Below the pieces are notes generated by a model. The model was given only the letters and a program-made list of their open reading frames with translations, did not search any database and was not told the origin of the DNA. DNA of 64,000 nt from Gammaproteobacteria bacterium (lineage in GTDB: Bacteria; Pseudomonadota; Gammaproteobacteria; Steroidobacterales; Steroidobacteraceae). Where the stretch lies: contig JAFAPI010000073.1 of NCBI GenBank assembly GCA_019247195.1, positions 1-64,000 on the forward strand, written 5' to 3'. Positions 49,245 to 58,901 of the stretch are shown here, one piece after another; within the stretch, counting starts at the first letter, position 1; every line of letters begins with the position of its first letter. The position numbers and the translations under genes were made by a program.

Positions 49245-50321
49245 ATGCGTGCGCCGCGTCTGCTGATCCTGTTACTGCTGTGCGGCAGCTGTGCCGCCCG
49301 CGGCGAGGCGCCGCAGGTGCAGTTCCTGCTGCTGCCCAGCGCGGAGGCGGTCGGCACGTTCGCTCGCGACGCGCTCGTCACGCAACCCTACGACGAGGTG
49401 CTGCGGGCGGACATGATCCTCAGCCTGCAGCGCGGCCCGTTCCGCCTCTTCACGGAGTACCTGCTGTCGGACCACGAGGGCGACCTCGAGCGCTTTCAGC
49501 TCGGCTACCAGTTCTCGAGCGACACCGTGCTATGGCTGGGCCGCTTCCATCAGCCGACCAGTGTGTGGAACCACGACCACCACCACGGCCAGTACCTGCA
49601 GACCTCCATCACCCGTCCGGCCATCGAGGAATGGGAGGACCTCGGCGGCATCCTGCCGCAACACTTCACCGGCGCGCTGCTCGAGACCAGCCGCCCACTC
49701 GCGAGCGGCTGGCGGCTGCGCATGGCCGGCAGCGGCGGCCTGGCCCCGCAGCTCAACCCCGGAGGCCTGGAGCCCTTCGACCTCGTTCATCCGGATCACC
49801 ACCGCCGCCAGCTGGGCTACCACGCCCGCCTCTCCCTGCATCCGGGTGACCTCGATGAGAGTGGGTTCGGCGTGCTGCTGGCGCGCGAGGACCTGGCGCG
49901 CATCGGCCCGCCGGCGGCGTCGATCCTCGGGCTCGACCACGTCCAGCTCAGCCTGTACGGCGTGTTCGCCAGTTACGTGGAGGACCCGTGGCGGCTGCTG
50001 GCGGTGCTGTTTCACGCCGATGCACGGCTGTTCTTCGACGCTACCCCCTCACGGGGGGACTCCTTTGCTCTCGGCTACACGCAGGCCGAGCGGCGCTTCG
50101 GCCATGATCTCACCGCTTTCGTGCGCCTGGAGGGAACGGCGCAGGCGGCCGACTCGCGCTACCTGGGACTGTTCCCGGCCTATCCACGCAGCCGTCAGCT
50201 GGCCGGCGTGCGCTGGGACTTCGCGCCGCGCCAGGCTTTCACCCTGCAACTGACCAACAGCCACACCTTCACCGGTCACTTCGCGGACGTACGCGTGCAG
50301 TGGAGTGCGGCGCTGCTGTGA
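49245..50321 (+). CDS. Predicted outer-membrane beta-barrel protein
   Basis: A 358-residue protein with a signal peptide (LLILLLLCGSCAARG). The mature sequence has alternating hydrophobic/polar strands and many aromatic residues: FRLFTEYLLSDHEGDLERFQLGYQFSSD, LWLGRFHQPTSVWNHDHHHG, VQFRLLxxL-like, ending VRVQWSAALL, with a C-terminal strand in leucine rather than the usual phenylalanine. It is likely an outer-membrane barrel of about a dozen strands, but no named family is recognised. The HDHHHG cluster could bind metal. The stop overlaps the GTG of the binding-protein gene (GTGA), and an HK/RR pair follows, so it probably belongs to a sensing cassette. Confidence 0.72.
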   Translation: MRAPRLLILLLLCGSCAARGEAPQVQFLLLPSAEAVGTFARDALVTQPYDEVLRADMILSLQRGPFRLFTEYLLSDHEGDLERFQLGYQFSSDTVLWLGRFHQPTSVWNHDHHHGQYLQTSITRPAIEEWEDLGGILPQHFTGALLETSRPLASGWRLRMAGSGGLAPQLNPGGLEPFDLVHPDHHRRQLGYHARLSLHPGDLDESGFGVLLAREDLARIGPPAASILGLDHVQLSLYGVFASYVEDPWRLLAVLFHADARLFFDATPSRGDSFALGYTQAERRFGHDLTAFVRLEGTAQAADSRYLGLFPAYPRSRQLAGVRWDFAPRQAFTLQLTNSHTFTGHFADVRVQWSAALL

Positions 50322-50758
50322 TCGCGCGGCGCATCATCGTGCTGCTGCTGCTGCTCGGCGCACTCGCCGAGGCGTGGCCGGCCGCCCAGACGCTGGTGCT
50401 GGTGGTGCGCCGCGACAGCCCGGTGACCGATCTCGATTCGGTCACCGTGCGCAAGCTGTTCCTCGGCGTTCCGGTGCTTATCAACGGCACGCCGCTGCGC
50501 CCCATCCGTAACCGCAGCGAGCCGCACCTCGATGAGATCTTCCTGCAGCAGATCGTGGCGATGTCGCAGCCGAGTTATGACCGGCAGATCCTCAACGGTG
50601 TCAACCGGCAGGGATGGCTCGCACCGTCCGAAGCGGCGAGCGTGACGCGCGTGGCCGCGGAACTCAACGCCAATCCCAACGCGGTCAGCTTCATGTGGGA
50701 GCGCGACGTGGCCCATAATCCCAACCTGCGGGTCCTGCGCGTCCTATGGTCCGACTGA
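50318..50758 (+). CDS. Small periplasmic substrate-binding-type protein (phosphate-binding-protein-like)
   Basis: A 146-residue protein with a signal sequence (IARRIIVLLLLLGALAEAWPA). The mature part resembles PstS-like periplasmic binding proteins: LVLVVRRDSPVTDLDSVTVRKLFLGVPVLINGTPLRPIRN near residues 27-66, then LNGVNRQGWLA and NPNAVSFMWERDV. It is about half the normal length of a binding protein, so it may be a single lobe. Its GTG start overlaps the barrel stop, and its 3' end overlaps the sensor kinase start by 13 bases. Possible role: delivering or sensing a ligand for the kinase encoded next. Confidence 0.8.
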   Translation: MIARRIIVLLLLLGALAEAWPAAQTLVLVVRRDSPVTDLDSVTVRKLFLGVPVLINGTPLRPIRNRSEPHLDEIFLQQIVAMSQPSYDRQILNGVNRQGWLAPSEAASVTRVAAELNANPNAVSFMWERDVAHNPNLRVLRVLWSD

Positions 50759-52242
50759 CACACAGCCTGTGGGTACGCATGATGAGCGTGGTGCTCATCA
50801 TCCTGGCGGCACTCGCGCCGCTGCTCTACCTCGGGGTGTCCCGCATCGTCGAAGACGGCTATCAGGAGCGCTTCATCAACTCGGTGCGTGCCTACAGCCG
50901 TCTGGTCGCGGATCAGCTCGAGGCGCTCGACGCTGCGGAGTTCGAGCGCCGCGCCGGCGCGGTGCTCGACGGCGTCGTGCTGAGCGGCCAGGTGGTGTTC
51001 GCGCAGATCGTCGATGGCGAGCGCAAGATCCACAGCTCGATCACCCCCGCGCTGGGCGCGGCAAGCCCGCGCGAGGACTACACCTTCGGGCAGTCCCCGG
51101 ACCAGGTCTACTACATCTCGCACCAGGTGCGCCGGCCTGACCACGCGGTCGTGCTGCGCCTCGGCTTCGATGAGATCCCGACCAGCGAGCGCATCCGCGC
51201 CACGCAACGGCACGTGCTGCTCGCCATCGGTGGTTTCGTGGCCGTCTCCATCGGGCTCGCGCTGTGGTTGTCGGCCGTCATCGCCCGCCCCATGGTGCTG
51301 CTGCAGGAGAGCGCCAAGCGCGTCGCCAGCGGCGACGTGCACGTGCAGCTGCAGAGTCACAGCAGCATCCGCGAGGTGGCGGAGCTGAATCTGCACCTGG
51401 AGCGGATGCGCCAGGAGCTGGTGGGCACTAACGAGCAACTGACGCGCGAGATCGCCGAGCGCGAGGCCTCCGAGCACAAGCGCCTGACGCTCGAGCGGCG
51501 GCTGCTGCACCGCGAGCGCATCGTCGCGCTCGGTACTCTGGCGGGCGGCGTCGCCCACGAGATCAACAACATCATTACCCCGATCCTGCTGTACGCGCAG
51601 ATGGCCCTGGATGAGCTGCCGGCCAGCAGCGACTTGCGCGCCGACCTGCAGCGGGTCGTGGAGTCGGCCCACCGCGCCCGCAACCTGGTATGGCGTATCC
51701 TCACCTTCAGCCGCCAGTCCGACACCCAGGCCCCCAGCACCGTGTTCGCGCTGCGCGCGCCGGTCGAGGACGCCCTGGCCCTGCTGCGCGCCATCGTCCC
51801 GACCAACATCGAGGTGGTGTTCCGCTGTGAGGCCGAAGGGGTACAGCTGACCGGCGACCCCAACTTCGTGCAGCAGGTCGTCTTCAACCTCTGCACCAAC
51901 GCCCACCAGGCGATGCGCCGCGACGGCGGCCGCATCACCGTCACGCTCGCCGCCGAGGAGGATCCAGGCGAGCCGCAACTGCGGCCCGGCCGCTACGGGG
52001 TACTGGAGGTGAGCGACACCGGCGAGGGCATCGACCCGGCCGCGCTGCCTCATATCTTCGAGCCCTTCTTCACCACGCGCGAGGTCGGTGAAGGCACCGG
52101 CCTTGGCCTCTCAGTGGTGCATGGTATCGTCGAGTCGATGGGCGGTCTGATTACCGTGCGTTCCGCTTCCAAGCTGGGGACGACGTTCCGGGTATACCTG
52201 CCGGTGGCAGTCGCTCTCAGCAACGCGGCGGGAGCCGCTTAG
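50746..52242 (+). CDS. Membrane sensor histidine kinase
   Basis: A 498-residue kinase with two membrane spans (near residues 10-30 and 160-180) enclosing a periplasmic sensor domain, then a HAMP-like linker (RPMVLLQESAKRVASGDVHVQLQ). The DHp domain has the phosphorylatable His271 in LAGGVAHEINNIITPIL. The ATPase domain shows NLCTNAHQAM (N box), GVLEVSDTGEGID and FEPFFTTREVGEGTGLGLSVV. The structure resembles kinases of NtrB-like type. It overlaps the binding-protein gene and precedes the receiver gene by seven bases. The signal it senses is probably presented by the upstream barrel and binding protein. Confidence 0.92.
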   Translation: MVRLTHSLWVRMMSVVLIILAALAPLLYLGVSRIVEDGYQERFINSVRAYSRLVADQLEALDAAEFERRAGAVLDGVVLSGQVVFAQIVDGERKIHSSITPALGAASPREDYTFGQSPDQVYYISHQVRRPDHAVVLRLGFDEIPTSERIRATQRHVLLAIGGFVAVSIGLALWLSAVIARPMVLLQESAKRVASGDVHVQLQSHSSIREVAELNLHLERMRQELVGTNEQLTREIAEREASEHKRLTLERRLLHRERIVALGTLAGGVAHEINNIITPILLYAQMALDELPASSDLRADLQRVVESAHRARNLVWRILTFSRQSDTQAPSTVFALRAPVEDALALLRAIVPTNIEVVFRCEAEGVQLTGDPNFVQQVVFNLCTNAHQAMRRDGGRITVTLAAEEDPGEPQLRPGRYGVLEVSDTGEGIDPAALPHIFEPFFTTREVGEGTGLGLSVVHGIVESMGGLITVRSASKLGTTFRVYLPVAVALSNAAGAA

Positions 52243-52249
52243 GCGGCAC

Positions 52250-52648
52250 ATGGCCTCCATCCACGTCGTCGATGACGAGGTCGAGGTCGGTGCGGCGGTG
52301 CAGCGCGTGCTCGAACGCGCCGGCTTCGCGGTCACGGTCACGCACAGCGCAGCTGCGGCGCTGGCGAGCGTCGCGCTGCAGCAGCCGGACATCCTCATCA
52401 CCGACATCATCATGCCCAAGACCCACGGCGTGGAGCTCATCAAGGCGCTGCGCGCGCGCTATCCGCGCGTGCGCATCATCGCTATCTCCGGCGGTGGCAG
52501 CTTCGGCCCGCTCGCCTACAAGCCCGAGGCCATCAGCACCCACGCCTACCTCGCCGCTGCCAAGAGCGCCGGTGCCGAGGAAGTGCTGACCAAGCCCTTC
52601 GACATGCAGGACCTGCTGGCGGCGGTGCGGCGCCAGCTGCCCAACTGA
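52250..52648 (+). CDS. Single-domain response regulator
   Basis: A 132-residue receiver with no output domain: acidic pair Asp8-Asp9 (IHVVDDEVEVG), phosphoacceptor Asp52 (DILITDIIMPKTHG), IIAISGGGSF and LTKPFDMQDL with the KP lysine. An insertion around FGPLAYKPEAISTHAYLAAAKSAG lengthens the alpha-4 region compared with CheY, as in some other stand-alone receivers. It is the obvious partner of the kinase directly upstream. No DNA-binding domain is attached, so it must act through another protein or feed a further phosphorelay. Confidence 0.92.
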   Translation: MASIHVVDDEVEVGAAVQRVLERAGFAVTVTHSAAAALASVALQQPDILITDIIMPKTHGVELIKALRARYPRVRIIAISGGGSFGPLAYKPEAISTHAYLAAAKSAGAEEVLTKPFDMQDLLAAVRRQLPN

Positions 52649-52860
52649 GGGCAGCAGCGGCCTCCGCGCGGCATCGCTGCATATGCCGCGCTCACGCACA
52701 AGCTTGCGGGATGCGAGGGTCAGCTGCAGCTGGCACACGCGCCAGGTGGAACGCAATCGCATCCGCGTCTGGTTCGTCGACCGCGCGGGGGCTGGACGCG
52801 CACCGGCGCCGGGATGAAGATTCCGTTCCCCTCGATGGGGGCTTTACGGGAGGAGAACCA

Positions 52861-53490
52861 ATGAAAACGTGTACCTACCTCGGGCTCGGCACGCTCGCCG
52901 TAGCCCTCGGAAGTGTGGCGCTCGGCGCCGATACCGCGAAGTCGACCGCGAAGACGCCCAGCAAGGCCGAGCTCATCGCAAGCGCCGAATCCGCCGCCCC
53001 GCCGAGCGTCGGCAAGAACGCGACCATCGTCAACATGGGAAGCGATGGCAAGATGGAGACGCTGCGCAAGGGAACGAACGGCTGGACCTGCATGCCGGAC
53101 AACCCGACCACGCCGGGTCCGGATCCGATGTGCCTGGACAAGGCCTCGATGGATTGGGCGCACGCCTGGATGAACCACGAGACGCCGCCGGCGGGCAAGG
53201 TGGGGTTCATGTACATGCTGGCGGGCGGCACGGATGCGAGTAACACCGATCCGTTCGCCCAGAAGCCGACCGCCTCCAACCACTGGATCAAGACCGGCCC
53301 GCACGTCATGGTCGTCGGCGCGGACTCGAGCTTCTACGATGCGTATCCGAAGAACGCCGACCCGGACACCTCGCAGCCCTACGTGATGTGGGCCGGCACG
53401 CCGTATCAGCACCTGATGGCGCCGGTCGGCCCGAGTGGCCACGCGGCGGCGAAGAAGGAGGCGGCCAAGGAGCCGGCCACGGACAAGTAA
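52861..53490 (+). CDS. Conserved exported protein of unknown function
   Basis: A 209-residue protein with a signal peptide (LGLGTLAVALGSVALGAD) and a lysine-rich acidic tail (AAKKEAAKEPATDK). The mature part contains NMGSDGKMETLRKGTNGWTCMPD and MDWAHAWMNHETPPAGKVGFMYMLAGGTDASNTDPF, and ends TGPHVMVVGADSSFYDAYP. I believe this arrangement recurs in other proteobacterial exported proteins, but it has no assigned function. A fine ribosome-binding site (GGGAGGAG) precedes the ATG, with a small GC hairpin (52828-52840) upstream of it. It converges with the ABC permease gene. Confidence 0.75.
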   Translation: MKTCTYLGLGTLAVALGSVALGADTAKSTAKTPSKAELIASAESAAPPSVGKNATIVNMGSDGKMETLRKGTNGWTCMPDNPTTPGPDPMCLDKASMDWAHAWMNHETPPAGKVGFMYMLAGGTDASNTDPFAQKPTASNHWIKTGPHVMVVGADSSFYDAYPKNADPDTSQPYVMWAGTPYQHLMAPVGPSGHAAAKKEAAKEPATDK

Positions 53491-53494
53491 GCTT

Positions 53495-53530
53495 GCGCGC
53501 CCGGGCGCCCGCGGCGGGCGTCCGGCGCGC
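53495..53530. terminator. GC-rich bidirectional terminator-like hairpin
   Basis: A long inverted repeat, GCGCGCC...GCGCCCGC paired with GCGGGCG...GGCGCGC, fills the gap between convergent stops at 53490 and 53534. There is no run of T on either side, so intrinsic termination would be weak. It is the only convergent gap in the window with such a structure. Confidence 0.5.
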
Positions 53531-53531
53531 G

Positions 53532-54293
53532 CTAGCTCTTGAGCTTGTAGCCGCTGCGGAAGATCCAGGCGACCACGGCCACGCACAGCAGAAAGAACGC
53601 CAGCGTGGCCGCGGTGCTGAGCAGGACATTGACGTCCGCGACACCGTAGAAGCTCCAGCGAAAGCCACTGATCAGGTACACGACCGGGTTAAAGAGCGCG
53701 ATCTGGCGCCAGGCGCCGGGCAGCATCGCGATCGAGTAGAAGGCGCCGCCGAGGAAAGTCAGCGGGGTCAGCACCATGAGCGGCACGATGCCGAGCTGCT
53801 CGAAGCTCTCGCTCCACAGTCCGATGATGAAACCGAGCATGCTGAAGCTGACCGCCGTGAGCAGCAGGAATGCCACCATCCACAGCGGATGCACCACGTG
53901 GTAAGGGACGAAGAAGCGCGCCGTCACCAGGATCAGCGTGCCGAGCATCACGGACTTGGTGGCCGCCGCGCCGACATAGCCGAGCAGCACCTCGACGTAG
54001 GACACCGGCGCGGACAGCAGCTCGAAGATCGTGCCTGACCACTTGGGCAGGTAGATGCCGAGCGAGGCGTTCGAGACGCTCTCGGTAAGGAGTGAGAGCA
54101 TGATGAGTCCCGGCACGATGAAGGCGCCGTAGCTGACCCCGTCCACCGCCCCCATGCGCTGGCCGATGGCGGCACCGAATACCACGAAGTAGAGCGAGGT
54201 GGACAGCACCGGCGAGGCGATGCTCTGCATCAGGGTGCGGAAGGTGCGCGCCATCTCGAAGTGGTAGATCGCGCGGATGGCGTGCACGTTCAT
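53532..54293 (-). CDS. ABC-2 type transporter permease
   Basis: A 253-residue membrane permease with six predicted spans, of the ABC-2 class ([94 protein letters not shown]). It works with the ATPase encoded just upstream (its ATG overlaps that stop as ATGA) as an exporter; the pair resembles YadG/YadH. Substrate unknown. The start ATG at 54293 gives the usual length of about 255 residues; a longer frame would run into the ATPase gene. Confidence 0.9.
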   Translation of the reverse strand: MNVHAIRAIYHFEMARTFRTLMQSIASPVLSTSLYFVVFGAAIGQRMGAVDGVSYGAFIVPGLIMLSLLTESVSNASLGIYLPKWSGTIFELLSAPVSYVEVLLGYVGAAATKSVMLGTLILVTARFFVPYHVVHPLWMVAFLLLTAVSFSMLGFIIGLWSESFEQLGIVPLMVLTPLTFLGGAFYSIAMLPGAWRQIALFNPVVYLISGFRWSFYGVADVNVLLSTAATLAFFLLCVAVVAWIFRSGYKLKS

Positions 54294-55243
54294 GAGCGCG
54301 TCCGCACCAGGTTCACGAAGATCTCTTCTAGCGAGCTCTCGCTCGAGTGCAGGTCCTTGAAGTCGATGTTCAGCTCCTGCAGTCGGCGCAACAGCTGCGC
54401 GATGCCGGTATCCGAGCGCTGCGCGTCGAAGGTGTAGATAAGGGCGTGCCCGGCGTCGCCGAGCTCGAGCGGCCAGGCCCCGAGCTCGGGGGGCACACCT
54501 GCGAGGGGGCGCTGCAGCTGCAGGGTCAGCTGCTTCTTGCCGAGCTTGCGCATCAGCCGGGCCTTCTCCTCCACGACGATGAGCTCGCCGCGGTGGATGA
54601 CTCCAATCCGGTCCGCCATCAGCTCGGCTTCTTCGATGTAATGCGTGGTGAGAATGATGGTCACGCCGCGCTCGCGGAGCGCCCGCACCATGTCCCACAT
54701 CTCGCGCCGCAGCTCAACGTCCACCCCCGCGGTCGGCTCATCGAGAAACAGCACCTGCGGCTCGTGCGCGAGCGCCTTGGCGATAAGTACCCGGCGCTTC
54801 ATACCCCCCGACAGCGTCATGATCTTCGCCTCGCGGCGCTCCCACAGCGAGAGCGCGCGCAGCACCTGTTCGCAGTGGCGCGCATCGGGGGCGCGCCCGA
54901 ACAGGCCGCGGCTGAAGGTAACCGTGCTCCACACGCTCTCGAAGGCGTCGGTATGCAGCTCCTGGGGCACGAGTCCGATAAGCGCGCGGGCGGCGCGGTA
55001 CTCACGCACGATGTCGTGTCCGGCGACGCTGATGCGTCCGCCCCCGGGCGTGACGATGCCGCAGATGATGTTGATCAGGGTCGTCTTGCCGGCCCCGTTC
55101 GGTCCCAGCAGCGCGAAAATCTCGCCGCGCTCGATGCTGAGATCGATGCTGTTGAGGGCCGTGAGGCCGCTCGCGTAGGTCTTGCTGAGCCCTGCAACCC
55201 GCACGATGGGTTCGCCGGGCGCGGCGGGCGTGGAGTCGGGCAC
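54290..55243 (-). CDS. ABC transporter ATP-binding protein (YadG-like)
   Basis: A 317-residue ATPase with Walker [10 protein letters not shown] (near residue 50), signature [15 protein letters not shown] (near 149) and Walker [13 protein letters not shown] (near 170); the H-loop is TTHYIEEAE. The C-terminal DUF-type extension ([23 protein letters not shown]) is typical of ABC-2 exporters. I chose GTG at 55243, with AAGGA upstream; a longer N-terminus (55381) would contain an arginine-rich stretch unlike the family. It is translationally coupled to the permease and is divergent from asmA. Confidence 0.92.
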   Translation of the reverse strand: MPDSTPAAPGEPIVRVAGLSKTYASGLTALNSIDLSIERGEIFALLGPNGAGKTTLINIICGIVTPGGGRISVAGHDIVREYRAARALIGLVPQELHTDAFESVWSTVTFSRGLFGRAPDARHCEQVLRALSLWERREAKIMTLSGGMKRRVLIAKALAHEPQVLFLDEPTAGVDVELRREMWDMVRALRERGVTIILTTHYIEEAELMADRIGVIHRGELIVVEEKARLMRKLGKKQLTLQLQRPLAGVPPELGAWPLELGDAGHALIYTFDAQRSDTGIAQLLRRLQELNIDFKDLHSSESSLEEIFVNLVRTRS

Positions 55244-55391
55244 GGAATCCTTGCGTCGCAGGGGGGTGGGGAGCGGCGCGCGATTATCGCCAGCGTGGAT
55301 GTTGGCGGCAACGGTCTGGTCGGCGCGCGCCGACGCGGCGCCGCGGCGCGGTCGTCTGCGCCGACCGCGTGCGCGGTGCAATAGTGCGGCG

Positions 55392-57275
55392 ATGGACGGA
55401 CGGCGTCGCTGGTCGCGCTACGGCCTGGCCTTCGGCGCCGCGGTCGCGGTGCTGCTCGTCGCGGCGCTGCTCGGCGAGCGGCATCTGCAGCGCCCGCTGC
55501 TGCGCATGTTCGAGCGCCACCTGCACCATCCGCTCCGGCTCGGCGGCCGCTTCGAGGCGCACCTGCTCTCGCCCCATCCACGCCTCGACGCCACGGACCT
55601 CGAGATCGGCAACCCGCCGTGGAGCGCGCCCGGCAGCCTCGGCCACATCGCGCGCGTGGACATCCGCCTGGCGTGGCGCTTCGGCTGGTGGCCGCTTGAG
55701 ATCGAGCGTGTGGAGCTCGGCGGAGCCGAGTGGCATCTGCGGCGCGATGCGGAGGGTCGCGCCAACTGGACCGCGCGGGCCGAGGGAGCCGGCGCCGGGC
55801 CGCCGCTCATCCGCAGCCTCGCGATGCCCGAGGCGCGGGTCGACGTGCAGGACGAGCGTCGGCACCTCACCTTCACCGGCCAGGTGAGTGCCGGTGACGC
55901 CGGAGGCGGCCCTGCCCCGGTCCTGACTGTGGAAGCCATCGGCACGCTGAACGGCCGCCCCGCCACTTTGCACATCGAGGGCGAGCCGCTCGCCACCGCG
56001 CGGCGGGAACGCCCGTATCACTTCACCCTGCTCGAGCGCTCCGCCCCGAGCCAGCTGAGTGCGCAGGGCTACTTCCTGCATCCCTTCGATTTCCGGGAGA
56101 TCGAGGGACTCTTCCAGGCGAAGGGTCCGACGCTGCGCGATGCGTACTACCTGGTCGGTCTGAAGCTGCCGCAGACGGTGCCTTTCAGTGCCTCGGGGCG
56201 GATGTCACGCCGTAACCTGCACTTCTCGTACGCCGATCTGCGGGTCACCGCGGGGGACAGCGATCTCGACGGCTCGCTCGAGGTCGACAGCGCCGGTGGA
56301 CAGCCCCACACCACAGGAGAGCTCCGCTCGCAGCAGCTGCGGCTGGTGGACCTCGGCGGCCACCATGGCGAGGCCCAGTCGCTGGTGCCCGATACGCCGC
56401 TGCCGCTGCGGGGTCTGCGACGCAGCGAGCTGCGTATCCGCTACCGGGCGCAGCACGTCGATCTCGGCAAGGAGCGCCTGAGTGAATTGTCCCTGCTGGT
56501 CGACGCGCACGCCGCGGCGTTGCGCATCGAGCAGGCGCACGCACAGCTTGCCGGGGGGGAGCTCTCCGGCGAGGCGCAACTGGATGCTCACTCCGCCGTG
56601 CCGGCCGCGCGGCTGGAGCTGCGGCTGCAGAAGCTGCAGCTCGAGCAGCTGCAGCCCCCAGGCCGCGCACCGTTTGCCACTGGAACGCTCGATGGCCGGC
56701 TGCAGCTCGCCGGCGCCGGCCCAACGTGGCGCGCCCTCGCCGAGGGGGCGCACGGGGAGGCGACGCTGGTCATCCCCGAGGGCACGATGCGGCGGGCGCT
56801 CGCCGAGCTCGCGAGCGCCGAGCTGGCCGGTGCGCTGGGTGTGCTGCGCCACAACACGCAGGAGACACCCATCCGCTGCGCGGTGGCCACGCTCAGTGCC
56901 CAGGACGGGGTCGTGCGCACCGGTACCCTGCTGCTCGACACGGACGCTACGCTGCTCAGCGGTGCGGGTGAGCTGCACCTCGCCGACCAGACCGTGCAGC
57001 TGCGCATCCGCGGCCGGCCCAAGCATCCGACGCTGGCCCTGCGCTCGGAAGTCACGGTCACCGGCCCGCTCAAGCACCCGCACTTCGGCATCGAGAAGCG
57101 CGCGGCACTTCTGCAGGGCGGAGCGGCGGTCGCGCTCGGGGCGCTCCTCACTCCGCTCGCGGCGGGCCTCGCCTTCGTCGACCCCGGCCTCACGCACGGG
57201 GCGGACTGCGGCGCGCTGCTCGCCGAGGCGCGCAGCGAGGCACATGACTCCGCGGCTGGCCCGGTCACGCACTGA
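55392..57275 (+). CDS. AsmA family protein
   Basis: A 627-residue inner-membrane protein with an N-terminal span ([19 protein letters not shown]) and a large periplasmic beta-rich part. Blocks such as [47 protein letters not shown] and the C-terminal [42 protein letters not shown] are characteristic of AsmA-like proteins, thought to bridge the envelope in lipid transport or outer-membrane assembly. The final region ([15 protein letters not shown]) is hydrophobic. The gene is divergent from the ABC exporter and precedes the amidase gene by 78 bases. Confidence 0.88.
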   Translation: MDGRRRWSRYGLAFGAAVAVLLVAALLGERHLQRPLLRMFERHLHHPLRLGGRFEAHLLSPHPRLDATDLEIGNPPWSAPGSLGHIARVDIRLAWRFGWWPLEIERVELGGAEWHLRRDAEGRANWTARAEGAGAGPPLIRSLAMPEARVDVQDERRHLTFTGQVSAGDAGGGPAPVLTVEAIGTLNGRPATLHIEGEPLATARRERPYHFTLLERSAPSQLSAQGYFLHPFDFREIEGLFQAKGPTLRDAYYLVGLKLPQTVPFSASGRMSRRNLHFSYADLRVTAGDSDLDGSLEVDSAGGQPHTTGELRSQQLRLVDLGGHHGEAQSLVPDTPLPLRGLRRSELRIRYRAQHVDLGKERLSELSLLVDAHAAALRIEQAHAQLAGGELSGEAQLDAHSAVPAARLELRLQKLQLEQLQPPGRAPFATGTLDGRLQLAGAGPTWRALAEGAHGEATLVIPEGTMRRALAELASAELAGALGVLRHNTQETPIRCAVATLSAQDGVVRTGTLLLDTDATLLSGAGELHLADQTVQLRIRGRPKHPTLALRSEVTVTGPLKHPHFGIEKRAALLQGGAAVALGALLTPLAAGLAFVDPGLTHGADCGALLAEARSEAHDSAAGPVTH

Positions 57276-57353
57276 ACAGGCGTCTATCCGGCAGCACCGG
57301 CGCGGGAAGTCGTATGATGCGCGACCCAGGGCGGCCCGCGGCGAGCACCCGTG

Positions 57354-58901
57354 ATGTCTTCGTCCCGCGCAAAAACCGCCCGCCCACTCACCCGACGGCA
57401 CGTCCTGCTCGGCATCGCGGCCAGTGCCGCCCGCCTGGAGGCGCAGGTGTCCTCAGCTGAAGACGATGCAGCAGAGCTGGCAGAGCTCGACGCGGTCGCC
57501 GCCCTGGAGCGCATGGCGCGCGGCGAGGTGAGCGCCGAGCGCTACGCCCGCGCACTGCTGGCGCGCTGTGCCGCGGGTGCATCGCTCAACGCCTGGATTA
57601 GCCTCGAGCCTGAGCGCGTCCTCGAGGCGGCGCGCGATTGCGACCGAGCGCGGCGGGCGGGGGAGCGCCTCGGCCCCCTCGCCGGTCTGCCGATGCCGAT
57701 CAAGGATAGCGTCAACACCGCGCAGTATCCGACCACCGCCGGCACGCCGGCGCTGCGCAGCTTTCGACCGCGCCATGACGCCCCCGTGGTGCACGCGCTG
57801 CGGCGGGCCGGTGCCGTCGTGCTCGGCAAGACTAACCTGCACGAGCTCTCTTACGGCTGGACCAGCAACAACCAGGCCTACGGGGCGGTGCGTAATCCCT
57901 ACCAGCCGCACCGCATCCCCGGCGGCAGCAGCGGCGGCACGGCTGCAGCGATCGCTGCGCGGATGGCGCCGCTTGGTGTGGCAGAGGACACCCAGGGATC
58001 GATCCGCGTGCCCGCGGCGCTCTGCGGACTGTACGCCCTGCGGCCGACGACGGGGCGCTACTCCACCCAAGGCGCAGTCCCCATCACCCCGCTCTTCGAC
58101 CAGGTGGGGCCGCACGCCCGCTCGGTGCGCGACCTCGCCCTGTTCGATGCGGTGCTGACCGGCGCGCCCACGAGGGCTGGGTCGACGCGCCCGCTGCGTG
58201 GCACCCGCCTGGCCGTGGTGCGCGATTACTTCTTCACCGACCTCGACCCGGAAGTGGAGCAGCTGAGTGAGCAGGCGCTCGCGCAGCTGCGCGCTGCCGG
58301 TGCCGAGCTGATCGAGGCGCAGATGCCGGGGCTCGCGGCGCTGATCGAGCGCACGACCGACCCGATCCAGAACCACGACGTGCGGTTTGCACTGCCCGCG
58401 TACCTCAAGGAGTACGGAGCACCGGTCAGCTTCGAGGCGCTGCTCGAGCAGGCGAGTGCCGATATCCGCGAGACCTTTCGTCGCGATGTGCTGCCCGGTG
58501 GCGAGCACTTCGTTTCCGCGGCGGACTATGCGGCCGCGCGCACCACGCATCTGCCGGCGCTACGACGCCTGTACCGTGATGTGTTCGCGCGCAGCGGCGC
58601 CGATGCCGTCGTGTTCCCGGCTACCCTCGTGCCCGCGCCCCTCATCGGCGAGGAGGCGGGCTTCACGATCCGCGGCCGGCGCATCGAGTTCGAGACGGGT
58701 ATGGCGCGCAACATTTCCCCCGGCAGCACTGCCGGCGTCCCCGGACTCGTCGTGCCGATCGGCCTCACCGCCGCCGGCCTGCCGGTAGCCCTCGAGTTCG
58801 ATGCGCCCGCGGGAGGCGACCGCGAGCTCCTCGCCCTGGGAGCGGCGGTGGAGTCGCTATTGCAGCGCCTGCCGCCTCCCCCGCGGGCGGGCCTGGGCTA
58901 G
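57354..58901 (+). CDS. Exported amidase (amidase-signature family)
   Basis: A 515-residue amidase. Catalytic triad visible: Lys117 in PMPIKDSVNTA, Ser192 in PGGSSGGTAAA, and the nucleophile Ser216 in EDTQGSIRVPAALCGL. The N-terminus (TRRHVLLGIAASAARLEA) looks like a Tat signal with a paired arginine, so the protein is probably exported folded. The arrangement is that of indoleacetamide hydrolase or other exported amidases, but the substrate is unknown. A GTG at 57351 precedes the ATG by one codon. The gene shares its stop region (CTAG) with the convergent Fpg-like gene. Confidence 0.9.
   Translation: MSSSRAKTARPLTRRHVLLGIAASAARLEAQVSSAEDDAAELAELDAVAALERMARGEVSAERYARALLARCAAGASLNAWISLEPERVLEAARDCDRARRAGERLGPLAGLPMPIKDSVNTAQYPTTAGTPALRSFRPRHDAPVVHALRRAGAVVLGKTNLHELSYGWTSNNQAYGAVRNPYQPHRIPGGSSGGTAAAIAARMAPLGVAEDTQGSIRVPAALCGLYALRPTTGRYSTQGAVPITPLFDQVGPHARSVRDLALFDAVLTGAPTRAGSTRPLRGTRLAVVRDYFFTDLDPEVEQLSEQALAQLRAAGAELIEAQMPGLAALIERTTDPIQNHDVRFALPAYLKEYGAPVSFEALLEQASADIRETFRRDVLPGGEHFVSAADYAAARTTHLPALRRLYRDVFARSGADAVVFPATLVPAPLIGEEAGFTIRGRRIEFETGMARNISPGSTAGVPGLVVPIGLTAAGLPVALEFDAPAGGDRELLALGAAVESLLQRLPPPPRAGLG

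Noticed and set aside
49135-49266. Possible short frame (about 40 codons) before the barrel gene, starting GTGACACAAC.
   Set aside because: It overlaps the start of the barrel gene, has no family similarity and its weak GTG start is not supported.
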